From: an uncultured Opitutia bacterium | GTDB taxonomy: Bacteria > Verrucomicrobiota > Verrucomicrobiia > Opitutales > Opitutaceae | Reading direction: 5' to 3' | Assembly: GCA_903825285.1 (NCBI GenBank) | Contig: CAIJZY010000003.1 | Coordinates: 1 to 64,000, forward strand | Length of the DNA stretch: 64,000 nt | Notes under the pieces: generated by a model | The model's input: the letters and a program-made list of their open reading frames with translations, nothing else | What the model was told of the DNA's origin: nothing | The model's database searches: none | Position numbers and translations under genes: made by a program | In this document: piece by piece, positions 52,310 through 61,193 of the stretch | Numbering within the stretch: position 1 is the stretch's first letter | Layout: the number at the start of each line of letters is the position of its first letter

Positions 52310-54247
52310 TCAGACGTCGGCCGCGATGTGCTCGGTGCTGAGGTTGCGCCAGCGGGCAAGGACCCGGCGGTAGATGTCGTCGGGGGCGAGGCCGTAGGCC
52401 GCGCGGAGAATCTCCACGTTGCTGCCGTGCTCGACGAACTTGTCCGGCCAGCCAATGCGCTCGACGGCGACGGGGCAGTCGGCCTCCTGCAGGGCCTCGA
52501 GCACCGCGCTGCCGAAACCGCCGGCAATGACGTGGTCCTCCATCGTCACCAGCAGCGGAATGCAGGCGGCGTGGCTCAGCAGCAGGGTGCGGTCGAGCGG
52601 CTTCACAAAGCGCGCGTTGACGACGCCGACGGAGAGGTTCTCCTCGGCCTGGAGTCGCTCCGCGAGCCGGAGCGCGTCCTGCACCATGGGGCCGAGGGCC
52701 CAGATCATGAGGTTGGAGCCCTCGCGCAGCACCTCGGCGTGGCCGACGGGCAGGAGGGCGGGCTCCGCCTTGATCGGGACGCCGGTGCCGGCGCCGCGCG
52801 GATAGCGGATGAAGGCGGGGCCGCCGAGCTGGAGGCTGGTGTGGAGCATGTCCACCAGCTCGTCCTCGTCCTTCGGCTGCATCACGGTCGCGTTCGGCAC
52901 GCAGCGGAGGTAGGCGAGGTCGAACAGGCCGTGGTGCGTGGGGCCGTCGTTGGCGGAGAGCCCGGCGCGGTCGAGGCAGAAGGTGACGGGCAGGTTCTGC
53001 AGGGCGACGTCGTGGATGATCTGGTCGTAGCCGCGCTGGAGGAAGGTCGAGTAGATCGCGCAGACGGGCCGGATGCCCTTGGTGGCGAGGCCGGCGGCGA
53101 AGAGCACGGCATGCTCCTCCGCGATGCCGACATCGAAGAACTGCCCGGGCACGGCGGCGGCAAGATGGGCGAGGCCCGTGCCGCTGGGCATCGCGCCGGT
53201 GATGCCCACGATGCGGCGGTCGGCCAGGGCGAAGCGCGCGAGCGCGTGGCCGAAGACGTCCCCGTAGTTCGGCGGCGTGCCGGGGGCGGCCTTCTTGCTC
53301 TCGCCGGTGACGGGGTCGTAGGGGCTCGCGCCGTGGAATTTCTCGGGGGAGTTGATGGCAAACTCGAGGCCCTTGCCCTTCTTGGTGAGGACGTGGATCA
53401 GGACCGGGACGTCGCAGTGCTTGGCGAACTCGAGGTTCTTGACCAGCGCGTTGAAGTTGTGGCCGTCGACCGGCCCGAGGTAGCGCAGGCCGAACTTCTC
53501 GAAGAGCGAGGACTCGACGAAGAAGTCCTTCGTCTCGCGCTTCCACTTGTGGTACACCCGGTTCATCTCGACGCCGGTGGGGAAGCTCGTGAAGAACGCC
53601 TCCACGTCGTGATGGAGCTTGTTGTAGGTCTTGTTGGTGCTGATCCGGTTGAGGTAGCGGGAAATGGCGCCGACGTTCTTGGCGATGGACCACTCGTTGT
53701 CGTTGAGGATGACGATGAGCCGCTTGGTGGAGCTGACGACGTTGTTGAGGGCCTCGAGGGTGATGCCGCAGGTGAAGGCGGCGTCGCCGCAGACGGCCAC
53801 GACGTGCTCGTGGGAGCCGCGGAGGTCGCGGGCGGTGGCCATGCCCAGGGCGGCGGAGAGCGCGGTGCCCGCGTGCCCGGCGCCGAAGGCGTCGTGGGGG
53901 CTCTCGGCGCGGTAAAGGAAGCCGCTGGCGCCGCCGGTCTGGCGGAGCTTGCGGAAGAACTCGCCGCCGCGGCCGGTGAGGAGCTTGTGGACGTAGCCCT
54001 GGTGGGCGACGTCGAAGACAAACTGGTCCTCGGGCGTGGTGAAGACGCGGTGGAGGGCGATGGTGAGCTCGACGACGCCGAGGTTGGGGCCGATGTGGCC
54101 GCCGTTGCGGGCGGTCACGGCGATGAGCTCGTTGCGGATCTCCAGGGCCAGCTGCGGCAGCTGGTCCGGCGTGAGGGCCTGGACATCGGCGGGACCGCGG
54201 ATGGCGTCGAGTAGGCGGGGGGCGGGGGCGGGGGTGGAGGCGTTCAT
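52310..54247 (-). CDS. dxs: 1-deoxy-D-xylulose-5-phosphate synthase
   Basis: 645 residues, first step of the MEP isoprenoid pathway, TPP dependent. Signatures: GGHIGPNLGVVELTIALH, the TPP motif CGDAAFTCGITLEALNN, GPVDGHNFNALV, DVGIAEEHAVLFAAGLAT and RAGLSANDGPTHHG. Length is normal. Directly downstream of xseB (10-base gap), the common xseB-ispA-dxs order with ispA missing. Confidence 0.97.
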   Translation of the reverse strand: MNASTPAPAPRLLDAIRGPADVQALTPDQLPQLALEIRNELIAVTARNGGHIGPNLGVVELTIALHRVFTTPEDQFVFDVAHQGYVHKLLTGRGGEFFRKLRQTGGASGFLYRAESPHDAFGAGHAGTALSAALGMATARDLRGSHEHVVAVCGDAAFTCGITLEALNNVVSSTKRLIVILNDNEWSIAKNVGAISRYLNRISTNKTYNKLHHDVEAFFTSFPTGVEMNRVYHKWKRETKDFFVESSLFEKFGLRYLGPVDGHNFNALVKNLEFAKHCDVPVLIHVLTKKGKGLEFAINSPEKFHGASPYDPVTGESKKAAPGTPPNYGDVFGHALARFALADRRIVGITGAMPSGTGLAHLAAAVPGQFFDVGIAEEHAVLFAAGLATKGIRPVCAIYSTFLQRGYDQIIHDVALQNLPVTFCLDRAGLSANDGPTHHGLFDLAYLRCVPNATVMQPKDEDELVDMLHTSLQLGGPAFIRYPRGAGTGVPIKAEPALLPVGHAEVLREGSNLMIWALGPMVQDALRLAERLQAEENLSVGVVNARFVKPLDRTLLLSHAACIPLLVTMEDHVIAGGFGSAVLEALQEADCPVAVERIGWPDKFVEHGSNVEILRAAYGLAPDDIYRRVLARWRNLSTEHIAADV

Positions 54248-54257
54248 CTGGGTCGGA

Positions 54258-54500
54258 TCAGCCCTCGCGGCCAGCCTCGAACGGGGCGAACGCGGCGCCG
54301 TCCTTGGCTTTCTTGAGCTGCTCGATCTTCAGCTCGGCGTCCTTGAGGCGACCCTCGCAGACCTTGAGGAGCCGGTTGCCCTCCTCGAACTTGGCGAGCA
54401 GGTCCGCGAGGGGGACGTCACCCGATTCCATCGATTCGACGATGGTCTCGAGCTTGGTCAGCGCGGCCTCGAACGAGAGTTTGGCTTCTTTGGCTTCCAC
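54258..54500 (-). CDS. xseB: Exodeoxyribonuclease VII small subunit
   Basis: 80 residues from GTG at 54500. XseB pattern: KLSFEAALTKLETIVESMES, GDVPLADLLAKFEEGNRLLK and CEGRLKDAELKIEQLKK. It forms the small subunit of ExoVII with XseA, which is not in the window. An out-of-frame ATG at 54513 cannot be the start, and the open frame upstream is not conserved, so GTG is preferred. Divergent from the M48 protease gene. Confidence 0.9.
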   Translation of the reverse strand: MEAKEAKLSFEAALTKLETIVESMESGDVPLADLLAKFEEGNRLLKVCEGRLKDAELKIEQLKKAKDGAAFAPFEAGREG

Positions 54501-54583
54501 GCCGGGGAACCATGCCCGGGATGCGAACCTTTTCAAACAATCTTTGGGCTCGCGGCGCCACGCGAAACGGCTGGATTGGGCCA

Positions 54584-55834
54584 ATGAGTCTTGTGCGATG
54601 GATCACGGCCGCGCTGCTCGTCCTGCGCCTGGCCGCCGAGCTGGTGCTGGCGGCCCTCAACCGGGCGGAGGTCCGGCGCCACGCCGGCGCGCCGCCGCCC
54701 GCCGCGGCCGCGATCATGGACGCGCCCACCTACGCCCGCTCCGTGGCCTACACGCTCGCGAAGTCGCGCTACGGGGTGGTCCGCGAGGCCTTTGACACGC
54801 TGGTGGTCGCGCTGGCCGTCTTCAGCGGCGTGCTGCCCCGGCTGTTTGCGGACGTGACAACCTGGGGCGCGGCCGGGGCGGGCTGGACCCGCACGCTGTT
54901 CATCCTCGCGGCCGCCGTGCTGCTGTCCGTGCCGGCGCTGCCGTTCGACTGGTGGGAGCAGTTCCGGCTGGAGGCGAGGTTCGGCTTCAACCAAAGCACC
55001 CTCGGGCTCTGGGTCATGGACAAGCTCAAGGGCCTCGCCCTGACCTTTGCCATCGGCTTCCCGCTGCTCTGGCTGCTGCTCTCGCTCGTGGCCTGGGCGG
55101 GCGACGCCTGGTGGCTGTGGGGCTTCGCGCTGCTCTTCGGCTTCCAGCTGCTGATGCTGGTGCTGTACCCGAAGCTCATCCTGCCGCTCTTCAACAAGCT
55201 CACGCCGCTGCCCGAGGGCGAACTGCGCACCCGCCTGCTGGCGCTGGGCGACCGCACGGGGTTCCGGGCACAGACGATCGAGGTGATGGACGGCAGCAAG
55301 CGGTCGGGCCACTCGAACGCGTTCTTCACCGGTTTCGGCCGCTTCCGGCGCATCGTCCTTTTCGACACCCTGGTCAGCCAGCTCGCGCCGGACGAGCTGG
55401 AGGCCGTGCTGGCCCACGAGATCGGTCACTACCGGCGCGGGCACGTGCCCAAGATGATCGCATTGATGGCCGTCATGCTGTTCGCGGGCTTCGCCGCCGT
55501 CGCCTGGCTGGCGCGCAGCCCGTGGTTCAACCAGGCCTTCGGCTTCCCCGCCGGTGAGCTCGCGCCGGCCTTCCTGCTCTTCGGGCTGCTCAGCGGGCTG
55601 GTCACATTCTGGTTTTCACCGGTCATGAACGGCCTGTCCCGGAAGCATGAGTACGAGGCGGACACGTTCGCCCGCCAGGCCATGGGTGGTCCCGCCGCCA
55701 TGCTCGGCGCGCTGCGCAAGCTGGCCCAGAAGAACCTCAGCAACCTCACTCCGCACCCCTGGTACAGCGCGTTCAGCTACTCGCATCCGACCCTCGTGGA
55801 GCGGGAGCGCGCGCTGACGGCGGAGCGGGCGTAA
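54584..55834 (+). CDS. M48 family zinc metalloprotease (Ste24/CAAX type)
   Basis: 416 residues, about seven spans. HEIGH at 278-282 gives two zinc ligands and the catalytic Glu, and EYEAD (356-360) supplies the third ligand. FDWWEQFRLEARFGFNQSTL and SGHSNAFFTGFGRFRRIVLF match the Ste24-like subgroup. Its substrates in bacteria are unknown. It starts 84 bases from the divergent xseB start and ends 15 bases before the EEP gene. Confidence 0.93.
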   Translation: MSLVRWITAALLVLRLAAELVLAALNRAEVRRHAGAPPPAAAAIMDAPTYARSVAYTLAKSRYGVVREAFDTLVVALAVFSGVLPRLFADVTTWGAAGAGWTRTLFILAAAVLLSVPALPFDWWEQFRLEARFGFNQSTLGLWVMDKLKGLALTFAIGFPLLWLLLSLVAWAGDAWWLWGFALLFGFQLLMLVLYPKLILPLFNKLTPLPEGELRTRLLALGDRTGFRAQTIEVMDGSKRSGHSNAFFTGFGRFRRIVLFDTLVSQLAPDELEAVLAHEIGHYRRGHVPKMIALMAVMLFAGFAAVAWLARSPWFNQAFGFPAGELAPAFLLFGLLSGLVTFWFSPVMNGLSRKHEYEADTFARQAMGGPAAMLGALRKLAQKNLSNLTPHPWYSAFSYSHPTLVERERALTAERA

Positions 55835-55848
55835 CAACCGCGGCGGCG

Positions 55849-56775
55849 ATGACGGGGCGTGGCGTCAGTCAGCGGTGGTGGATTTTGGCCGTGGCGCTCG
55901 TCCTGGCCGCGGCCGGACGGGCGGAGACGCTGACCGTGGCGACGTACAACGTGGAGAACTACGGCGTGGCGGACCGGCTGACCCCGGAGGGATACCGCGA
56001 GGCGTATCCCAAGCCCGAGGCCGAGAAGCGCGCCCTGCGCGCGGCGATCCGCGGGCTCGATGCGGACATCCTGCTGCTGCAGGAGGTCGGCGGCGCGGCC
56101 TACCTCGAGGAACTGCGGCGGGACCTGCAGGCGGAGGGACTGGACTATCCCGTGGCCTACGTGCTGGAGGCGGACGACAAGGACCGCCATGTGGCCGTGC
56201 TGTCGCGCCGCCGGTTCAAGGCCGTGGTGCCGCATGCGGACCTGGCGATCCGGTACTTCGGGGCGACCACGCCGGTGAAGCGCGGCCTGCTCGAGCTCAC
56301 GGTGGCGACCGCGGGTGGCGACGTGACCCTGTTCGGCGTGCACCTCAAGAGCCAGTACACCGACCGGGCCGACGATCCCGCGTCGGCCCAGCGCCGCCTG
56401 GCGGAGGCAACGGCGGTGCGGGACGCGGTGCTGGCGAGGTTTCCCGATCCCGGGAGCGCCCGGTTCCTGATCCTTGGCGACTGCAACGACGGCCGCACCA
56501 GTCAGCCCTTGCAGCGGCTCCGGCGGCGCGGGCGCACCGAGGTGGCGTGGCTGCTGCCCGCGGCGGACAGCCGCGGCGAGACCTGGACGCATGCCTACCG
56601 GAAGCAGGACAAGTACTCGCGGCTCGACCATGTCCTGGTCTCACCCGGGCTCCGGTCCGCGGTGCGGGGTGGGGCGGCGCAGATCTTCGACGGCGCGGGT
56701 GTGCCCGAGGCCAGCGACCACCGGCCGGTGCGCGTGGCCCTGGTGCTGGACGGGACCGGGGCGCGCCAGCCATAA
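55849..56775 (+). CDS. Endonuclease/exonuclease/phosphatase family protein
   Basis: 308 residues with a signal peptide (WWILAVALVLAAAGRAE). The EEP (exonuclease III-like) residues are present: VATYNVENYG (Asn), LLLQEVGG (Glu), GVHLKSQYTD (His), ILGDCND (Asp/Asn) and SDHRPV (Asp-His). This predicts an exported metal-dependent nuclease or phosphodiesterase; the substrate is unknown. Convergent with the IPT lipoprotein gene. Confidence 0.9.
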   Translation: MTGRGVSQRWWILAVALVLAAAGRAETLTVATYNVENYGVADRLTPEGYREAYPKPEAEKRALRAAIRGLDADILLLQEVGGAAYLEELRRDLQAEGLDYPVAYVLEADDKDRHVAVLSRRRFKAVVPHADLAIRYFGATTPVKRGLLELTVATAGGDVTLFGVHLKSQYTDRADDPASAQRRLAEATAVRDAVLARFPDPGSARFLILGDCNDGRTSQPLQRLRRRGRTEVAWLLPAADSRGETWTHAYRKQDKYSRLDHVLVSPGLRSAVRGGAAQIFDGAGVPEASDHRPVRVALVLDGTGARQP

Positions 56776-56806
56776 AAAAGCCGCGCCCGGACGAACCGGG
56801 CGCGGC
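56774..56806 (-). terminator. Rho-independent terminator of the IPT lipoprotein gene
   Basis: An 11-bp perfect stem (gccgcgcccgg/ccgggcgcggc, 56780-56790 with 56796-56806) around a 5-base loop. On the minus strand it is followed by TTTTTTAT, so it terminates the lipoprotein gene; the plus-strand EEP gene stop overlaps its A-run. Confidence 0.9.
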
Positions 56807-56824
56807 GCAAAGGAGGGTGACGGC

Positions 56825-57748
56825 TTACTTGGCGGTGACGGTGACCGGCACGTTGACCTCGCCGGCGCCGTAGCCCTTGAGGAAGAGGCTGCCGGTGCCC
56901 GGCTTGCCGCCCTCGACCGTGATGGTGACGGACGTCTGGCCCTGCGGCACGATGACCTCCGGCATGATCACGGACTCCGGCACGTCGGTGGTGACGTCAA
57001 GGAGCAGGCCACCCGGGGCCGCCGCATTGGGGACGGTGAACGTGAGCGGCTGGCGCTCGCCCGTGCGCAGCGCGAGGGACGACGGCGCGACGGAGAGGTT
57101 GCTGGGATCGATGCGGAAGGTGCCGACCGGCGAGGTGCCGGCGGAGCTGCCGAGCGTGATCTTGTAGTTGCGGTTCGGCTCGAGAGCCGGGACGAACAGG
57201 CTGATGGAGTTGGGCGACTCGAACACCGTGCGCGCCGGCGTGCTGTCGAAGTAGAGGACGTCCTGCGGGGTGAAGCCGCGGCCGAGCACGCTGATGCGGG
57301 CGCCGACCGGACCGCGGTTGACCTCCAGCGAAAGCACGTAGCGGTGGACGATATGGGCGGAGGTGGCCTCGGTATAGGTCTCGCGCGTGACCCGCGAACC
57401 GTTGGACTCGTAGTCGTAGTTGACCAGGAAGTAGTAAGCGACTTGGTCGCGGCCGGTGGGCAGCTGGTAGTCAAACTCGTAGATCCCTTCCGCCAGGGCG
57501 CTCTTGTTCATCGGGAAGATCTGGCCGTCCACGACGATATGCGGCTTGACGGTCCCGGCGACCACCCCGTCGTTCTTTGCGGTGACGCGCAGCGTGATCG
57601 TGTAGATCTGCGACGGATTCTCGGGCAGGGAGGCCGGCGTGAGATTGGTCAGCACGACGGTGTCGCAGCCGCTCAGCATCGCAAGGGCGAGGACGGCGCC
57701 GAGTCCGAGGAGGATTTTTCTCGCGAGGGAAATTTGGTTGGTATGCAT
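56825..57748 (-). CDS. IPT/TIG-like lipoprotein
   Basis: 307 residues. A signal sequence (ILLGLGAVLALAMLSGCD) has the lipobox LSGC; the +2 residue is Asp, which in E. coli retains lipoproteins in the inner membrane. The mature part is beta-rich, with an IPT/TIG-like segment (VGARISVLGRGFTPQDVLYF) and a C-terminal Ig-like part (PEVIVPQGQTSVTITVEG). No enzyme motif. Divergent from hemW. Confidence 0.82.
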   Translation of the reverse strand: MHTNQISLARKILLGLGAVLALAMLSGCDTVVLTNLTPASLPENPSQIYTITLRVTAKNDGVVAGTVKPHIVVDGQIFPMNKSALAEGIYEFDYQLPTGRDQVAYYFLVNYDYESNGSRVTRETYTEATSAHIVHRYVLSLEVNRGPVGARISVLGRGFTPQDVLYFDSTPARTVFESPNSISLFVPALEPNRNYKITLGSSAGTSPVGTFRIDPSNLSVAPSSLALRTGERQPLTFTVPNAAAPGGLLLDVTTDVPESVIMPEVIVPQGQTSVTITVEGGKPGTGSLFLKGYGAGEVNVPVTVTAK

Positions 57749-57793
57749 TGGCGTATTAGCGTGAAAAAGCAGACGGTATAAAACCTGTTAGTA

Positions 57794-58978
57794 ATGAGCG
57801 ACGTTGCATCAGAGCAAGCCAAAGCTGAGGCGCCCAGACCACTGGGGCTCTACCTGCATGTGCCGTTTTGTGCCTCAACCTGTGATTTTTGCGCATTCTA
57901 CCAAACCAAGCCGACCGCGGCGGGGGTAGAAAGTTTCCTCTCCGGCATCGCGGACGAGGCGAAACTCGTCCGCTGGGGCCGTCCGGTGACCTCGGTGTTC
58001 TGGGGCGGCGGCACCCCGGGCCTGCTGGCGCCGCGGACGCTGACGCGCCTGGCCGAGACGGTGCGTGCCGTGTGCGGCGGGCAGCCGGAGGAATGGACCG
58101 TGGAGCTGGCGCCCGCGTCGGTGACCCCGCAGCGCCTGGCGGCGCTCCTCGCGGCGGGCGTGACGCGGATCTCGATGGGCGTGCAGAGCTTTCAGCCCGC
58201 ACTGCTCGACGCGCTGGGCCGCCAGCACTCCGTCGAGCAGATCTACCGCGCCTACGAGCTGGTGCGCGCCGCGGGGTTCGCGAGCGTGAACCTGGACCTG
58301 ATGTTCGCCCTCCCGGGTCAGACGGCGGAGGAATGGCGGCAGGACGTGGCGGAGGCCGTGCGGCTCGCCCCGGACCATCTCTCGACCTACTGCCTGACCT
58401 TCGAGGAGGACACGGCGCTGTGGATCAAGCTGTCAGAGGGCCGCGTGAAGCTCGACCCGGAGCATGAGGCCCGGCTCTACGAATCCACCTGGGACCAGCT
58501 CGCCGCGGCGGGCTACGCGCAGTACGAGGTCTCCAATTTCGCCCGTCCCGGGCAGGCCTGCCGGCACAACCTCGCGACCTGGCGCATGGGCGAGTGGGTC
58601 GGGCTGGGCCCGTCGGCCGCGTCGCAGCACGCGGGCCTGCGCGGCGCCAATATCGCGGACCTGGCCAAGTGGCTCGAGCGGGTGGCCGCCGGCCAGCGGG
58701 CCACCGAGGACCGCGTGGCGCTCACGCCGGCGCTGCTGGCGGAAGACGCGCTGGTGTTCGGCCTGCGCATGAACGAGGGCGTGGACCTCGCGGAGTGGCA
58801 GGCCCGCAGCCCGGAGGCGCCGTGGCCCGAGGTGGAGGCGCTGCTGGCACGGATGACGGCGGAGGGGCTCGCGCTGCGCACCGGCGCGCGCGTGCGCCTG
58901 ACCAACCGCGGCCGGCTGCTCGCGGACGCGGTGGGCGCGGAGATCATGGAAGCGTTTCGTCCCCTGATTCCCGCATGA
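57794..58978 (+). CDS. hemW: Radical SAM protein HemW-type (HemN-like)
   Basis: 394 residues. The radical SAM cluster motif is CASTCDFC (C26, C30, C33), with WGGGTPGLL, ISMGVQSF and NLDLMFALPGQT following. The fourth cysteine typical of true HemN (CxxxCxxCxC) is absent (CDFCAF), so it is HemW, a haem chaperone, rather than coproporphyrinogen dehydrogenase. The short TATAAA-like sequence 10-20 bases before the ATG may be a promoter. It overlaps the M23 gene by four bases. Confidence 0.9.
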   Translation: MSDVASEQAKAEAPRPLGLYLHVPFCASTCDFCAFYQTKPTAAGVESFLSGIADEAKLVRWGRPVTSVFWGGGTPGLLAPRTLTRLAETVRAVCGGQPEEWTVELAPASVTPQRLAALLAAGVTRISMGVQSFQPALLDALGRQHSVEQIYRAYELVRAAGFASVNLDLMFALPGQTAEEWRQDVAEAVRLAPDHLSTYCLTFEEDTALWIKLSEGRVKLDPEHEARLYESTWDQLAAAGYAQYEVSNFARPGQACRHNLATWRMGEWVGLGPSAASQHAGLRGANIADLAKWLERVAAGQRATEDRVALTPALLAEDALVFGLRMNEGVDLAEWQARSPEAPWPEVEALLARMTAEGLALRTGARVRLTNRGRLLADAVGAEIMEAFRPLIPA

Positions 58979-60024
58979 GTTGGCCGGGTGCGCATTCCTG
59001 GTTCCCGCGCCGCTGGCTGCGGGGGGTGATGCTGGGCACGGCCCTGCTCGGCGCGGTGCGCGGGGCCGCGGCCGACAAGATTGAATTCACCTGGCCGACG
59101 CCGAATCCGGCGTGGGCCGAGGGGCGGCCGATCAGCGAGTTTCTCCAGCAGGCGGGCTCGGGCGACCCGGAGTCGGGCGGCTTTGGCGGCGTCCGCAGCG
59201 GCGGCAGCCAGTTTCACGAGGGCATCGACATCAAGTGCCTGCGCCGCGACCGGCGCGGCGAGCCGATGGACAATGTCTTTGCCGCCATGGATGGCGTGGT
59301 GCGCCACATCAACGGCACCGCCGGCGAGAGCAATTACGGCCGCTACATCGTCCTGGAGCATCCCGCCCAGACCCCCGGCGTCTACACGCTCTACGCGCAC
59401 CTGGCGCGCATCGCGCCGGGCCTGCGGGAGGGTGAAACCGTGACGCGCGGCCAGGTGATCGGCCTGATGGGCCACAGCTCGAGCGGCAAGATCCCGCGCG
59501 ACCGCGCGCACCTCCATTTCGAGATCGGCCTCATGGTCACGCGCGAGTTCCAGCTCTGGTACAACGCCCGGAAATTCGGCAGCCCGAATGAGCAGGGGCT
59601 CTGGAACGGCATGAACCTGATGGGCTTCGACCCCCTCGACTTCCTCAACCGGTGGCGCGCGGGCCAGGTGCGGAGCTTCCAGGAGTACCTCTCCCGCGTG
59701 GAGCCGGCGGTGCGGCTGCGCGTCGCGACCACGCGGGTCCCGGATTTTGTCCTGCGCTACCCCGCGCTCCTGACCAAGCCGCTGCCGGCGGCGGTGAGCG
59801 GCTGGGAGATTGCCTTCGACTGGACCGGCATGCCGGTGCGCTGGACGCCGTTGACGGGCACGGAGGCGATCGGCCTGCCCGCCGGCCAGCCGCGGATCGT
59901 GGAGGTGAACGCGGAGCTCGTGCGGCGCGAGCGCAGCCGGATCCTGGTGGTGTCGCGGCGCGGCGGCTGGGTCGTGGCCCACGATCTCGACACCGTGCTC
60001 GAGCAGCTCTTCGGCCTGCGCTGA
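58975..60024 (+). CDS. M23 family metallopeptidase
   Basis: 349 residues with a signal peptide (WLRGVMLGTALLGAVRGAAA). LytM-type zinc ligands: H81 and D85 in FHEGIDIK, and HLHFE (H179, H181). VFAAMDGVVRHI and YGRYIVLEHP are typical. It should cut peptidoglycan peptides or bind them if inactive. Start overlaps the hemW stop (ATGA). The C-terminal about 120 residues have no recognised domain. Confidence 0.9.
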   Translation: MSWPGAHSWFPRRWLRGVMLGTALLGAVRGAAADKIEFTWPTPNPAWAEGRPISEFLQQAGSGDPESGGFGGVRSGGSQFHEGIDIKCLRRDRRGEPMDNVFAAMDGVVRHINGTAGESNYGRYIVLEHPAQTPGVYTLYAHLARIAPGLREGETVTRGQVIGLMGHSSSGKIPRDRAHLHFEIGLMVTREFQLWYNARKFGSPNEQGLWNGMNLMGFDPLDFLNRWRAGQVRSFQEYLSRVEPAVRLRVATTRVPDFVLRYPALLTKPLPAAVSGWEIAFDWTGMPVRWTPLTGTEAIGLPAGQPRIVEVNAELVRRERSRILVVSRRGGWVVAHDLDTVLEQLFGLR

Positions 60025-60041
60025 GGCGGAAAGTTTAGTTC

Positions 60042-60197
60042 ACCCCGAAGGGCACGAAGCTCACGAAGCCCAAGCCTGGCCCGCCTTAGCGGTCTTCGCG
60101 TTCCTGGCGGTAGCTGGTTAGACGAGAACTCCGTGTCATGGCCAAGACCGCAAAGCACGCGACGGTCCGGCTTCGTGAGCTTCGTGGCCTTCGGGGT
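60042..60197. repeat. Palindromic repeat after the M23 gene
   Basis: Arms 60042-60070 and 60169-60197 match inverted at 28 of 29 positions (right arm starts ggcttcgtgagcttcgtgg). An inner pair gcggtctt/aagaccgc (about 60089 and 60144) extends the palindrome. It shares the cacgaag vocabulary with the leuC-leuD element but is a separate sequence. It occupies most of the 200-base gap. Confidence 0.85.
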
Positions 60198-60224
60198 CTG
60201 CCAACAGCCGCGATGGCCCGCGCC

Positions 60225-60593
60225 CTAGCTCTGCGGCTTGAGCTGCGAGACCAGCGCGGTGTAGCCGGGTTCTGCCTTGAGGCCGTCCAGGTCGGGGTCC
60301 TGCTGCATCCAGTCGAAGTCGGAGTAGCCGAGCTCGACGGCGCGGTGGAGCGAGCGCAGCGCGTCACGCTTGCGGCGCGAGAGGGCGAGGCTGCAGGCGA
60401 GGTTGTAGTGGGCCGTGGCGTTCTCCGGCAGCAGGCGCACGAGCTTGCGGTCCATGCGGAGGCCGTCGGCGATGCGCCCGTGCTTCGTGTAGAGCCCGCC
60501 AAGGATCTCGACCACCTCGGTGTAGCCGGCGTCGCGCCTGAGCACGGACTCGAAGAACCGCATCTCAAAGTCGGGATCTTGGGCTTTGGCCAT
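60225..60593 (-). CDS. Small TPR-like protein
   Basis: 122 residues from the ATG at 60593. TPR-like helices: FFESVLRRDAGYTEVVEILG, LYTKHGRIADGLRMDRKLVR, NATAHYNLACSLALSRRKRD and DLDGLKAEPGYTALVSQL. About two to three repeats, with no signal peptide. Seven bases after the Fur-like gene, so cotranscribed; probably a protein-interaction module. Confidence 0.8.
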   Translation of the reverse strand: MAKAQDPDFEMRFFESVLRRDAGYTEVVEILGGLYTKHGRIADGLRMDRKLVRLLPENATAHYNLACSLALSRRKRDALRSLHRAVELGYSDFDWMQQDPDLDGLKAEPGYTALVSQLKPQS

Positions 60594-60600
60594 GGCCGGG

Positions 60601-61068
60601 TCAGGACGTGCGCCGCGGGCAGGTGCCGGTGAGGCGCAGGGTGTCGCAGCGCGCACTCACCTGCAGGCGCTGCGTGACGGGCCGGAGGCCGAGCTTGGAC
60701 GAGACGCTGTTGCCGTACCACTCCATGAACGGCGCGCTGACCTCGAAGATGCGGTCGCAGTCGAGGCAGACCACCTGGGCGACCTGCGTGCTGCCGCCCT
60801 CGCGGTTGGCGTGGTAGAACTTCTCGCCCGAGCCGATGTCCACCTCGCGCAGCAGCGCGCTCTTGGTCATGATCGGCAGGGTGCGGTAGACGGTGGCGCG
60901 GGAGACGGACGCGTCGAGGACGCGGGCGCGGTCGAGCAGCTGCTCGGCGGTGAAGTGCTCCTGCTGCGCGAAGGCCGCGTCGAAGATCGCCAGCCGCTGG
61001 TTCGTGACGCGCAGGCCTTTTTGCGCCAGGAATTTTCTGAACTTTTCGCGGGCCGCGGAGATGCTCAC
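60601..61068 (-). CDS. Fur family transcriptional regulator, atypical
   Basis: 155 residues from GTG at 61068. N-terminal winged helix: [58 protein letters not shown]. The structural zinc pair CLDC (C101, C104) is kept, and two later cysteines (C141, C150) remain. The usual HHxH cluster before CLDC is absent (only one His in [20 protein letters not shown]). The regulatory metal site may be lost or altered. Divergent from priA. Confidence 0.85.
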   Translation of the reverse strand: MSISAAREKFRKFLAQKGLRVTNQRLAIFDAAFAQQEHFTAEQLLDRARVLDASVSRATVYRTLPIMTKSALLREVDIGSGEKFYHANREGGSTQVAQVVCLDCDRIFEVSAPFMEWYGNSVSSKLGLRPVTQRLQVSARCDTLRLTGTCPRRTS

Positions 61069-61193
61069 GGCGCGACTGTTTGAACCCCGCCCCGGGGTGT
61101 CAATGCGATCGTGGCCGGCGCGTCCGCGGAAACTTTCCCGCGGACGCCCGCATGCTTGCGCGCGGCGGGTGGGTGGGGCATGTCTGCAGGCGA

